Source of the DNA: Deferribacter abyssi
GTDB taxonomy: Bacteria > Chrysiogenota > Deferribacteres > Deferribacterales > Deferribacteraceae
Assembly: GCF_049472655.1 (NCBI RefSeq)
Contig: NZ_JAQNCS010000009.1
Span: forward strand, 44,110-108,109
DNA length: 64,000 nucleotides
Reading direction: 5' to 3'
The position numbers and the translations under genes were made by a program. Shown here piece by piece: positions 1 through 7,651 of this stretch; the stretch's first letter is position 1, and every line of letters starts with the position of its first letter. Under the pieces are notes generated by a model that ran no database searches, was not told the origin of the DNA, and saw only the letters and a program-made list of their open reading frames with translations.

Positions 1-246
1 TAACGGAGGGTATATAATACCATCAACTCTATATAGGCTTAATTTCTCAAAAATTTTTTGGTCTTTTACTTTGATATAAAAAAAAGTCTTCTTTTGAAAA
101 GACTTGGGAAGTCTCAACAAAGTTTCAACACTATCAACAACATATATTTGAAATTCGAATTCTTCATTATCTACAATAAAAAACTCTGGAAGAGTTCTCT
201 TGAACTGAGCAACATCTTCCAGAGAGCCAAAAACTCTATATTTCAT
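1..246 (-). CDS. Partial hypothetical protein, possibly a degenerate receiver-like domain
   Basis: This reading frame is open from an ATG at 246 to the left edge (82 codons, no stop), so the C-terminus lies outside the window. The start overlaps the stop of the preceding gene as TAATG, which suggests translational coupling. Residues about 57-82 alternate strand and helix and end in GIIYPPL, which resembles the last strand and Lys-Pro turn of a response-regulator receiver with the key residues changed; that comparison is by eye. It follows a receiver and a phosphotransfer-like gene, so a signalling role is plausible but unproven. I do not recognise the full family. Confidence 0.6.
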   Translation of the reverse strand, partial: MKYRVFGSLEDVAQFKRTLPEFFIVDNEEFEFQIYVVDSVETLLRLPKSFQKKTFFYIKVKDQKIFEKLSLYRVDGIIYPPL

Positions 247-605
247 TAATAACTAACTTTTAAAATATTAACACTAGACGTAAGCTCTTCACCTTTTTTT
301 TCATTAATTATCGTAGGCATAGCTATTTTTAAGTTTTTGTGTTCATCAATCTCCACTAATGCAGTTGCTTCATACACACCATAAACAGCACCAACAATCG
401 CACCAGCAGCAGCGCCATAAGATATATACTCAAGATGATCTTGTGGTTTATCCTGAAAAACTAAAAGAGCAGTCCCTATTATTGCTCCAGTCAATGCACC
501 ATAAGCAGTATCTTGTAGGATTATTCCACCTCTTGTTTCTGCATAAGAATTACTAAAAACACCTACCATAAAAACAAAAATAATTGCTACTATTAGTCTT
601 TTCAT
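246..605 (-). CDS. Small glycine-zipper envelope protein with signal peptide
   Basis: A 119-residue protein with a clear signal peptide (positive start, hydrophobic core, cleavage near SYA/ET at about residue 22). Two glycine-zipper segments follow, around residues 34-50 and 64-79, with small residues spaced like YGALTGAIIGTALL and YGAAAGAIVGAVYG. Such segments usually pack as transmembrane helix hairpins in the envelope. The C-terminal 35 residues are polar and Lys-rich. It starts inside the end of the receiver gene (ATGA-type overlap) and is followed by a partial gene through a TAATG overlap, so it belongs to that operon. Its function is unknown. Confidence 0.75.
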   Translation of the reverse strand: MKRLIVAIIFVFMVGVFSNSYAETRGGIILQDTAYGALTGAIIGTALLVFQDKPQDHLEYISYGAAAGAIVGAVYGVYEATALVEIDEHKNLKIAMPTIINEKKGEELTSSVNILKVSY

Positions 606-958
606 ACCAACCCCCTGATTTTATTTATTAATTCTCTTGGACTAAAAGGTTTTGTTAGATAATGGGCAACTTTAAGCTCATTCCCTTTTTGCATCGATTC
701 CATATCTGTCCTTGCAGTAAGAAAAATTATTGGTATATCTTTTAGGCTATCTTTCTTTTTAATCTCATTTGCAGCCTGAATCCCATCCATCATAGGCATA
801 TTAATATCTAAAACTATCACATCTGGTACTAATTTCTCTGCTAATACAACTGCATCTTTTCCATTATTTGCTTCGTAAACTTCATAGCCATTTTTTTTCA
901 AATGCATAACCACTATTTTTCTCAGCCTTAATTCATCATCAGCAATTAACACTTTCAT
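602..958 (-). CDS. Stand-alone response-regulator receiver (CheY-like)
   Basis: 118 residues covering one receiver domain and no output domain. The acidic pocket is Asp7/Asp8 (IADDE), the phospho-acceptor is Asp51 (VLDINMP), the conserved Thr is Thr81 (FLTAR) and the conserved Lys is Lys103 (TKPF). All catalytic residues are intact, so it should be phosphorylated and signal by protein-protein contact. The start codon overlaps the stop of the gene before it, which encodes a histidine-phosphotransfer-like protein, so the two probably form one phosphorelay. The output target cannot be told from the sequence. Confidence 0.9.
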   Translation of the reverse strand: MKVLIADDELRLRKIVVMHLKKNGYEVYEANNGKDAVVLAEKLVPDVIVLDINMPMMDGIQAANEIKKKDSLKDIPIIFLTARTDMESMQKGNELKVAHYLTKPFSPRELINKIRGLV

Positions 959-1506
959 AACACCCTTACCTCAACATATTCATCTTTATATATCGATATG
1001 TTGTATTTTTCCAGCAAATTATTAATTTTAAAAAGAAAAGGGGATAATTTATCATGCTTTATTATAAATTTTACACTCTTATTTCTAATCTCTAGCTTTA
1101 TTTTATCAGAATATTCTTTAATACATTCTGCCAACAAAACACCTATGATATTTTTAAAAACATAATAATTAACCTTAACTTCAAAGTCCTCTTTATTATC
1201 TAGAATAAACTTTACTCTGTTTGACTCAAAACTGTTAAACATACTAACTAGTTTTTCAACAGGATCAACAAGCTTGAAAGAACTTGCTTCTATACAGATC
1301 TTATCCGTTAAGATATCAAATAAATTACTCATTAAAGCATCATAAATATCTAATAAAAAGGCTGAAAAACTTATTGAGTCTCGTAAATTTTCAAACTCCT
1401 CATCAAAATCCAATAATTCAATACCACTTACTATAACAGCCAGCTGAGTTCTTATATTATGCAAAAAATAATTGTTTATTTCTTTTGCAATTTCCCATTT
1501 ATCCAT
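955..1506 (-). CDS. Histidine phosphotransfer-like protein (DHp plus degenerate ATPase fold)
   Basis: 183 residues. The N-terminus has the pattern YFLHNIRTQLAVIVSGIELL, like the H-box helix of a two-helix DHp domain with His16 as candidate phospho-site. The C-terminal half looks like a shrunken HATPase fold but shows no recognisable N or G boxes. This layout is known for ChpT-type phosphotransferases, which pass phosphate between receivers without using ATP. The next gene is a stand-alone receiver overlapping by four bases. I infer a phosphotransfer role; an inactive kinase is the alternative. Confidence 0.6.
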   Translation of the reverse strand: MDKWEIAKEINNYFLHNIRTQLAVIVSGIELLDFDEEFENLRDSISFSAFLLDIYDALMSNLFDILTDKICIEASSFKLVDPVEKLVSMFNSFESNRVKFILDNKEDFEVKVNYYVFKNIIGVLLAECIKEYSDKIKLEIRNKSVKFIIKHDKLSPFLFKINNLLEKYNISIYKDEYVEVRVL

Positions 1507-1508
1507 AT

Positions 1509-2129
1509 TTATTTCTTGAAGAATCTTCCAAACATACCTTTTTTATCTTTCACTAATTTATCCTTTAATTTATCTTTGGGATAACCTAGTTCTATGGCTT
1601 TATTATAATATTCATATGCAGCCTTGTATAATTTTTTCTTACAATAAATATCACCTAACAAAACATAATTCTCAGGATTCCACGGTTCTTCTCTGATCAA
1701 CTCAAAACAAAGCTGCTTAGCATCATAAAGACGTCGTTCTTTATGCATATAACTTTTTACTAACCACTGCTTATACCTAGTATTATTATCCTTTCTAAGT
1801 GCTTCTTCAAACATATATATTGCATTATTAATATCACCTTCTTTAAAATATTTTATACCTGCTGCAAAAAACTTTTTTGCAACTTGTTTGTAATTTATTT
1901 CTTTTTTCGATTCATATATATCATCATTTAAATCAGCTGCTTCATCACCTTTCAGAACATCCATCAAATAATTATAAGCCTTTGTAACTGCGATAAATTC
2001 TTCTTGAGTGTTTTTATTCACATCAGGATGGAACAGTTTTGCAAGCTCAAAATACCTTTTTTTAACATCTGCAATAGATGCTTTTTCATCTAACCCAAGC
2101 AAACTTAGACATGTTTTAAATTTGTCCAT
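1509..2129 (-). CDS. J-domain protein with TPR repeats
   Basis: 206 residues. Residues 1-65 form a J domain with the HPD tripeptide at 34-36 (LFHPDVNKN), the part that stimulates Hsp70 (DnaK) ATPase activity. From about residue 80 to 190 there are tetratricopeptide helices (AIYMFEEAL, YYNKAIELG), and the last 20 residues are very Lys-rich. There are no Gly/Phe or zinc regions, so this is not a canonical DnaJ but a specialised co-chaperone that probably brings DnaK to a particular client. It lies three bases before the phosphotransfer gene in the same direction, so the two are likely co-transcribed. Confidence 0.85.
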   Translation of the reverse strand: MDKFKTCLSLLGLDEKASIADVKKRYFELAKLFHPDVNKNTQEEFIAVTKAYNYLMDVLKGDEAADLNDDIYESKKEINYKQVAKKFFAAGIKYFKEGDINNAIYMFEEALRKDNNTRYKQWLVKSYMHKERRLYDAKQLCFELIREEPWNPENYVLLGDIYCKKKLYKAAYEYYNKAIELGYPKDKLKDKLVKDKKGMFGRFFKK

Positions 2130-2139
2130 TTGTTAAACC

Positions 2140-2772
2140 TTATTTGGCAAGTAATTTTAGTTGAATTATATCATAAATAGAATCAAAATTATAATCAAAG
2201 TTTAAATTTTTCTTCCAAACCAAAGCAGTTTTAAAACCCACCTCTTTTGCTCCATCAAGATTAACCTCCATATCTTCAAAAAACAAGGATTTTTCAGGTT
2301 TTACCCTACTATTCTTTAAAAAGTAATAGAAACTCTCCACAAAAGGTTTTGGCTTATAATCTAAATCTTCAATAGAATAGATAGCATCAAACTCTTTTAA
2401 AATTCCCAAGTACTCCAATACATTAAAAGCGTGTTTCTTTGAACCATTTGTGTAAACAATTTTCTTCTGTTTAAATTCTCTTAATATTTTCAAAAGCAAC
2501 TCATCTTTTTTAATCAACCTAGAATAATCTATATTATGCACATACTCTAAATAATCGTTAGGATTGATGGAAAAATTCTTTATTAAACCATTCAAAGTTG
2601 TCCCATATTTATCACGATACTCTTTTCTCAATTTATTTACAATATTTGGAGAAATACCTACCTTATCAATCATAAAATCATTAATTAGACTATCCACAGC
2701 TTTAAGAACATTACTCTTAGGATTATAAAGAGTATTGTCTAAATCAAAAACTAAATATTCAAATTCATTCAT
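2140..2772 (-). CDS. HAD-superfamily phosphatase (pyrimidine 5'-nucleotidase-like)
   Basis: 210 residues with all four HAD motifs: DLDNTLYNP (motif I, nucleophile Asp10 and acid Asp12), YTNGSKKH (motif II), Lys in the YKPKPF segment (motif III) and FFEDMEVNLDGA (motif IV). The DNTLY variant and helical cap between motifs I and II are typical of the SDT1/pyrimidine 5'-nucleotidase branch, which dephosphorylates nucleoside monophosphates or similar small substrates. The true substrate is not evident. It stands ten bases before the J-domain gene on the same strand. Confidence 0.85.
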   Translation of the reverse strand: MNEFEYLVFDLDNTLYNPKSNVLKAVDSLINDFMIDKVGISPNIVNKLRKEYRDKYGTTLNGLIKNFSINPNDYLEYVHNIDYSRLIKKDELLLKILREFKQKKIVYTNGSKKHAFNVLEYLGILKEFDAIYSIEDLDYKPKPFVESFYYFLKNSRVKPEKSLFFEDMEVNLDGAKEVGFKTALVWKKNLNFDYNFDSIYDIIQLKLLAK

Positions 2773-2891
2773 AGCTATATTTTAAACAAAAAATAAAATA
2801 ACTCAATATTTATATGACTTAAAACCGCTATATTATCAAGACATTTCACACAAAAAAAGATGGTTTCATTAGCGCTTCGCTCAATTAAATC

Positions 2892-3650
2892 TCAATTTGC
2901 ATCATTTACTACAGACGAGTCATACTTGTTATATTTTATTAATTTATCGCATATTTTCTTTATCAAACTTCTGTCCCCTTCCACACTCACACTTCTCAAC
3001 TTAGCTCTACCTATTGTGAATTCAACCCAAATTCTGTCCATCATCATATCTTTATTAACAAAAATCCACCAATACCCTTTAGGCACTAACAAACCAGAGG
3101 TTTTAATATCAGGTTTTAATCTAATTATTCTGTAACCTTCTCCTTTAGTCTCATTAATTGGAATTTTATAAGTCTTTTTATCGTAAAAAAGTTGAAAATA
3201 ATTTTTATACAACCCACATTGTAAATTTAAAGTATAAAAGTATGGGTCAAAAATATACTTCTTATTTACAACACCTTTTTTAATATACCCTTTCCCTTTT
3301 TTAAATTTAATAATCTTATAATTCAGATTCTTACGGCTGTATGTATAAATATGGTCCCTTTTATAATCACCTTCCCTTTGAAAAAATTTAAAATGATACA
3401 CACCTCTTTTTAAACCAATTAATGAATATCCTTTATCATCAATCCGCTTAATTAATGAAATAAGCGTATTCGTCTTGATATAACTTGATATTTTAATTTT
3501 GTCTGAATCAAAACTGTATTCAATACAAGCCTCTCCAAGAGGTATAAAGTAGTAAGCTTTATAACATACCGTTAGTTTTTCTTCTGCCAATACTTGTGAA
3601 GCAAAAGTTATACAAAAAATAATAAAAACTATTGAAAAAATATTTTTCAT
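2892..3650 (-). CDS. DUF3108-like exported protein
   Basis: 252 residues with a strong signal peptide (cleavage near VLA/EE, residue 22). The mature part opens with LTVCYKAYYFIPLGEACIEY and is rich in short beta strands, like DUF3108 proteins, which fold as a lipocalin-like barrel in the periplasm. The C-terminus has the typical PKGYWWIFVNKDMMMDRIWVEF pattern split over two strands. It overlaps ispF by four bases (ATGA), so it is co-translated with an isoprenoid gene, which I take as convenience rather than functional linkage. The DUF assignment is from memory of the fold pattern. Confidence 0.7.
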   Translation of the reverse strand: MKNIFSIVFIIFCITFASQVLAEEKLTVCYKAYYFIPLGEACIEYSFDSDKIKISSYIKTNTLISLIKRIDDKGYSLIGLKRGVYHFKFFQREGDYKRDHIYTYSRKNLNYKIIKFKKGKGYIKKGVVNKKYIFDPYFYTLNLQCGLYKNYFQLFYDKKTYKIPINETKGEGYRIIRLKPDIKTSGLLVPKGYWWIFVNKDMMMDRIWVEFTIGRAKLRSVSVEGDRSLIKKICDKLIKYNKYDSSVVNDAN

Positions 3651-4126
3651 TCTTTTATCAAAGTGCTTACAGCCAAAACAGCTACACCTTCACTTCTTCC
3701 AGTAAACCCCAATTTTTCCGTTGTGGTTCCATTAATTGTAACGTCATCATATTCAATTTTTAAAATTGCTGAAAGAGCTTCACGCATTCTGTCAATAAAT
3801 GGTGAAATCTTGGGTGCTTCAGCAATAACTGTACAATCAACATTAGATATATAAAAACCTTTTTCAGTTACCATATTGACAGCATGTTCTAACAAAATTT
3901 TTGAATCGATGTCTTTATATCTTTTATCATTATCAGGAAATACTTTCCCTATATCAAGTCCACATGCTGGAGATAATATGGAATCAATAATGGCATGAAT
4001 AAGCACATCAGCATCCGAATACCCTAAAAGCCCATATTTATATGGAATTTCCACACCGCCAAGAATCAGTTTTCTTCCTTCACAAAATCTGTGAACATCA
4101 AAACCTATCCCAGTCTTAATCTTCAT
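3647..4126 (-). CDS. ispF: 2-C-methyl-D-erythritol 2,4-cyclodiphosphate synthase
   Basis: 159 residues, the usual size. IspF converts CDP-ME 2-phosphate to MEcPP in the non-mevalonate isoprenoid pathway as a homotrimer. Signatures seen are GIGFDVHRF (zinc ligands Asp and His), GYSDADVLIHAIIDS (zinc His) and TTTEKLGFTGRSEGVA near the C-terminus, which binds the diphosphate. The start codon lies inside the end of the upstream four-cysteine gene (overlap of 11 bases), so translation may be coupled. IspE, another enzyme of the same pathway, is also in this window at 24.3-25.1 kb. Confidence 0.97.
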   Translation of the reverse strand: MKIKTGIGFDVHRFCEGRKLILGGVEIPYKYGLLGYSDADVLIHAIIDSILSPACGLDIGKVFPDNDKRYKDIDSKILLEHAVNMVTEKGFYISNVDCTVIAEAPKISPFIDRMREALSAILKIEYDDVTINGTTTEKLGFTGRSEGVAVLAVSTLIKE

Positions 4127-4277
4127 CTTTTTTCTCTTTTATTTCTCCTTCACTTTCTTCACGAATTGTCAAATCTTTTGTAAAGTCAGGACAATGTGCA
4201 GGATCTTTTATATAATACTTTTTCTGACAGTGCTCTCGCCAAGCACAAATAGAACATGTAATTTTATTAGTCTCCAT
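4116..4277 (-). CDS. 53-residue four-cysteine miniprotein
   Basis: A small gene below common ORF length limits, read directly from the sequence. It starts at ATG 4277 behind an AGGGGTGG-type ribosome site and ends at TAA 4116-4118, overlapping the start of ispF. The protein has cysteines at residues 8, 11, 17 and 29 (CSIC, EHCQKK, AHCPDF), a CX2C-X5-C-X11-C spacing that suits a zinc or iron-sulfur site, with His16 and His28 beside them. The last 15 residues are Glu/Lys-rich and probably unstructured. Codon pattern, ribosome site and overlap all argue that it is real. Its function is unknown. Confidence 0.75.
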   Translation of the reverse strand: METNKITCSICAWREHCQKKYYIKDPAHCPDFTKDLTIREESEGEIKEKKDED

Positions 4278-4290
4278 TAAACCACCCCTT

Positions 4291-4800
4291 TTAAATTAAA
4301 TCTACTCTCATTAAAAAGTTTTCAAAAATTTTTTCAATATCATCTATACATCTCAATAATCTGTGTTCATCATCAATTAGATGAAGAGGTATACTGTATT
4401 TTTTACAATAATTAAAGATCTTATCTACAGAGATAATACTATCTTTATAACCATGAACTACTTCAATTAAACTCTTCTCTACAAAAAGCTCCTTTTCACA
4501 ATAAATTTCATTTTCTATCATCACAGCTGGAGCTAGTAAAAATATCCCATCAGGATTAATCTTTTTACCTGCTACAAGAGAAATATAACCTCCCATACTT
4601 GAACCAACTAAAACAATTTTTTCATAATTCTCAGGAATAAAATTTAAAAGCTTTTTTACCCTTTTTTCAGGGTCATAAATACCTCGATAATCTATACTAA
4701 TGGCATTCCAACCTTTTTCAATTGCTACATTGGATAATCTCTTAATTTTTATTCCATCTGGTGTGCCTTCTTTACCATGAGAAAAAACTACTAACTTCAT
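4291..4800 (-). CDS. Small alpha/beta hydrolase (YqiA/YcfP-like esterase fold)
   Basis: 169 residues with a compact alpha/beta-hydrolase pattern. The nucleophile elbow is VGSSMGGYIS (catalytic Ser near residue 67, GxSxG), the likely acid is in VHGYKDSIIS, and the likely catalytic His is in DDEHRLLR near the C-terminus. No signal peptide, so it is cytoplasmic. The short length without a lid resembles YcfP/YqiA-type esterases. Substrate unknown. It lies two bases from the CsoR-type repressor gene and is probably co-transcribed with it. Confidence 0.75.
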   Translation of the reverse strand: MKLVVFSHGKEGTPDGIKIKRLSNVAIEKGWNAISIDYRGIYDPEKRVKKLLNFIPENYEKIVLVGSSMGGYISLVAGKKINPDGIFLLAPAVMIENEIYCEKELFVEKSLIEVVHGYKDSIISVDKIFNYCKKYSIPLHLIDDEHRLLRCIDDIEKIFENFLMRVDLI

Positions 4801-4802
4801 AT

Positions 4803-5072
4803 TTACTTCAAATACCTGTCAATGGTCTTAATAAGCTCTTCAATAATCTCTTCTGAATCATCAGACTTGATAGCATTTACAACACAGGTATTAACATGCT
4901 TCTTTAAAATCTTTAAAGCCACTTTATCCAAAGCTCCCCGTACTGCTGAGACTTGATTTATTATATCTATGCAGTATTTATCGGTTTCAATCATCTTTAC
5001 AATCCCTCTTACCTGCCCTTCTATTTTGGCAAGTCTTGTCAGTAAGTCTTTTTTCAAATCTTCATCAAACAT
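4803..5072 (-). CDS. CsoR/FrmR-family metal-sensing repressor
   Basis: 89 residues, all-helical DUF156 family (LLTRLAKIEGQVRGIVKMIE). The ligand positions fit CsoR proper: Cys34 in YCIDI, His59 and Cys63 in KKHVNTC, the trio that binds Cu(I); formaldehyde sensors (FrmR) lack the last Cys. CsoR proteins are tetramers that release DNA when metal binds. No copper ATPase or chaperone gene is adjacent. Divergent across 5073-5228 are antiporter genes, which would be the simplest target. A metal other than copper is possible. Confidence 0.85.
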   Translation of the reverse strand: MFDEDLKKDLLTRLAKIEGQVRGIVKMIETDKYCIDIINQVSAVRGALDKVALKILKKHVNTCVVNAIKSDDSEEIIEELIKTIDRYLK

Positions 5073-5131
5073 ATCAACCTCCTTCCTTTAATTTGGCTTT
5101 TAAATTAAAAGATGTCAACACTATTAAACCA

Positions 5132-5181
5132 TGGAGTCACCCCATTTTTATAAAACTTTGTTTGAAATTTTTTATAAAAAA
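5132..5181 (+). repeat. 50-bp dispersed repeat, copy A
   Basis: This 50-bp stretch matches 37811-37860 at 42 of 50 positions, counted by eye, with 32 of the first 34 identical. It begins with the imperfect palindrome TGGAGTCACCCCA. It lies between the CsoR-type gene (minus) and the antiporter genes (plus), about 48 bases before the latter's start. It may be a shared operator, or a remnant end of a mobile element. Confidence 0.6.
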
Positions 5182-5228
5182 GAATGTTTTTGGTTGTTTA
5201 AAAATTTTGTTTATGATATTAATCAATT

Positions 5229-6332
5229 ATGAATGAATTCTTTATTTCAATGATTATTTTTGCATTTGCTTTTTTTAGCTCTCTTTTATACCTTGCCAAA
5301 GGCAAAAAGAATAATCTTTTATCATATTTATTAAATCTTAATCTTGAATACATTTTAGTTGGAATAATTATTTATTATTTATCAAAAAACCTTTTCACTA
5401 ATAAGTACGATTTTTTACCGTATTTAGCATTTTTAAATGTCTTTGTTGGAATATTACTTGGCTCTCAATACAAAATATCTCTTTTAAAAACAATCAATCA
5501 CCGTTTTTATATTTTTCTTTCTGTTATATACCTTTCGCACCTCTTGTTACTTTGTATAATCTTCTCATACTTTAGTAATAAATATATACCTTTATCAATT
5601 GCATTTAATGCTACTTTTCCGTTTAGCTCAATATTGCTTAGTAAACTACTAAAAAATAATAATAAAAATACATATAACAACATGGTATTAATTTCTTTGT
5701 ACCCTTTATTTTCCCTTTTTGCATATACAATTTTCTTTTCCTCAAAAATACAATATTATAACATTATCTTTACTGTTATTTTAGTTTTATCAATAATCCT
5801 TGTAATAGCCAAAACAATGCACTTTAATGATAAAAGAGTAGTATATACATTGAATTTTTTAATTGTTATGATTTTTACAGGTATTTCTATGTCAATTAAA
5901 TTATCTCCACTTATGACTGGATTCTTAGCTGGATTATTAATGGCTAACATCCAGCTTGGTGATGTTTTTTTAAACACTATAAGTTTTATAGACAAATTCA
6001 TTTACATCATAATTTTTATAATTATGGGATTTTTCTTAGCATCAAGTACTAATACATTTAACTTTAATTATATACTTTTATCCCTATTAATTTGCATATC
6101 ATTTTTAATTATTCGAAAAATAGTTGCAAAGATTTTTTTTGAAAGGCTAATTTACAAAAGTACCAACACAAAAATAAATCTATCAAATATTGGTATTATT
6201 CCGGCTATAATTATTTTTGATCTTAAAATTATGAATATTACCAATTTAACAAACTATTTGGCTCCCCTTGTCATCACTTTTATAATACTTGAAATTTACA
6301 ACTTTGTGGAAATGAAAAATGAAGTTAGTTAA
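5229..6332 (+). CDS. CPA2-like antiporter paralogue lacking the ion-binding Asp
   Basis: 367 residues, almost entirely hydrophobic, with roughly 11-12 predicted membrane segments. Segments such as SPLMTGFLAGLLMANIQ match the cation:proton antiporter (CPA2) fold. The helix that should carry the transport Asp reads LISLYPLFSLFAYTIFF, with no acidic residue, so this copy is probably not a functional carrier alone. It overlaps the next antiporter gene by 14 bases and may be its partner subunit. Divergent to a CsoR-type repressor, which may regulate it. Confidence 0.7.
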   Translation: MNEFFISMIIFAFAFFSSLLYLAKGKKNNLLSYLLNLNLEYILVGIIIYYLSKNLFTNKYDFLPYLAFLNVFVGILLGSQYKISLLKTINHRFYIFLSVIYLSHLLLLCIIFSYFSNKYIPLSIAFNATFPFSSILLSKLLKNNNKNTYNNMVLISLYPLFSLFAYTIFFSSKIQYYNIIFTVILVLSIILVIAKTMHFNDKRVVYTLNFLIVMIFTGISMSIKLSPLMTGFLAGLLMANIQLGDVFLNTISFIDKFIYIIIFIIMGFFLASSTNTFNFNYILLSLLICISFLIIRKIVAKIFFERLIYKSTNTKINLSNIGIIPAIIIFDLKIMNITNLTNYLAPLVITFIILEIYNFVEMKNEVS

Positions 6333-7539
6333 TAAACTTTTTCTTATAATTATATTAACTATAATAGCTATAATCATCAACAATACAATAAAGCTACATT
6401 ATACTTTAAGTATTGGTATCTCATTTCTTATTGCCCTCATAACTGCTGAAACATTCTATCCAATAGGACTACCAAGATTATCATCCTTTCTTATAATCGG
6501 TTTAATTTTAGGCCCCTATGTATTGAATATTTTTAACAATGAGCTTTTAATAAAAACAAAATTCTTAGATTCTATCGCGCTTGGAATGATTGCTTTAGTA
6601 GCAGGATGCGAAATAGATTTTAAAAGTAACTTTAGAGATTTTCTAAATTTTGGAAAATTTACAATTATTCAAATAATAATTTTATCCATTATTGCAGCAC
6701 CACTTCTTTTTCTAATTTTCGAAATTTTCATACCTGACTTTGCCTTTATAGCGCCTGTTATTTTTCTGACAATAATTTTTAATGCCACATCTCCTTCTAC
6801 CACTGTTTCAATCATAAAAGAGACAAAAGCTCAAAACACTCTTTCTTCCTTAGTTCTTACTTCAGCAATAATAAAAGACATAATCATAATATTAATGTTT
6901 ACTTCTATTCTTTCCATTTTTTCCACAAGTGGAGAAAACTCCGTATTTTCTGTTTTCTTAAAAGAAGTATATTCAAGTATACTAGGAATAGGAATAGGAA
7001 TAATAATTATTTTATATATGAAGTTCATAAATATTAACAATGGTTCTTTTTTCTTACTCATATTGGTAGGAACAAGTCTCATCTCATCTGCTATTCATTT
7101 AAACAATTTGCTTATCTTTCTTTTCGCTGGTATCATTGTAAATAATTATTCTAAATATGGACACCAAATAAATGAAATTTTTGAAACAAATTTTGAGCTC
7201 ATCCTTCTTGTTTTTTTCTTCTCAGCAGGAGCTTCGATCAATCTTACTGCTTTGAAGAATATGATCTTTATAGCTATCATAGTGTTTATATTAAGAACAT
7301 TGCTTCTATATATATCTGCAAATATATCGGGTAAAATATGTAAAATTGATAAGACAGCTTCCGCGTATTCTACATTCGGTTTTATAAGTCAAGCTGGAGT
7401 GAGTATCGGTTTCACTAAGATCATCGCAGATTCATTCCAATGGGGAGTTCACTTCAGCACACTACTTTTTGCTGTTATCAGCATTAACCAAATTATTGGC
7501 CCAATTCTTTTTAAAATATATCTCAACAAATATGAATAA
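6319..7539 (+). CDS. CPA2-family cation:proton antiporter
   Basis: 406 residues, about 12 membrane segments. The N-terminal part has GLPRLSSFLIIGLILGPYVLNIF, typical of the first helices of CPA2 exchangers such as KefB/C and GerN. The unwound segment is FNATSPSTTVSIIKE, and the ion-binding helix reads SAIIKDIIIILMF with Asp187 preceded by Lys186, where relatives have DD, ND or QD. It should exchange Na+ or K+ for protons in the inner membrane. It has no TrkA-N regulatory domain. It shares an operon with a degenerate paralogue (14-base overlap) and probably with the unknown gene after it. Confidence 0.85.
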   Translation: MKLVNKLFLIIILTIIAIIINNTIKLHYTLSIGISFLIALITAETFYPIGLPRLSSFLIIGLILGPYVLNIFNNELLIKTKFLDSIALGMIALVAGCEIDFKSNFRDFLNFGKFTIIQIIILSIIAAPLLFLIFEIFIPDFAFIAPVIFLTIIFNATSPSTTVSIIKETKAQNTLSSLVLTSAIIKDIIIILMFTSILSIFSTSGENSVFSVFLKEVYSSILGIGIGIIIILYMKFININNGSFFLLILVGTSLISSAIHLNNLLIFLFAGIIVNNYSKYGHQINEIFETNFELILLVFFFSAGASINLTALKNMIFIAIIVFILRTLLLYISANISGKICKIDKTASAYSTFGFISQAGVSIGFTKIIADSFQWGVHFSTLLFAVISINQIIGPILFKIYLNKYE

Positions 7540-7651
7540 AGTTATATAATATTTGTTTGCTAAATAGTGCTTTATAATATAAATTAACTATATAGCCTAT
7601 AAAATAGAAAATAAAAAATATCTATTATAAACAAAAAGTTGGGAGATCACT

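Noticed and set aside
58..249. Plus-strand 63-residue frame at the left end
   Set aside because: The minus strand carries a partial gene with coupled start over the same bases; the plus frame looks like its shadow.
2869..2884. Short hairpin AGCG-CTT-CGCT followed later by a T-run after the DUF3108-like gene
   Set aside because: Four-base stem and a distant T-run are too weak for a terminator call.
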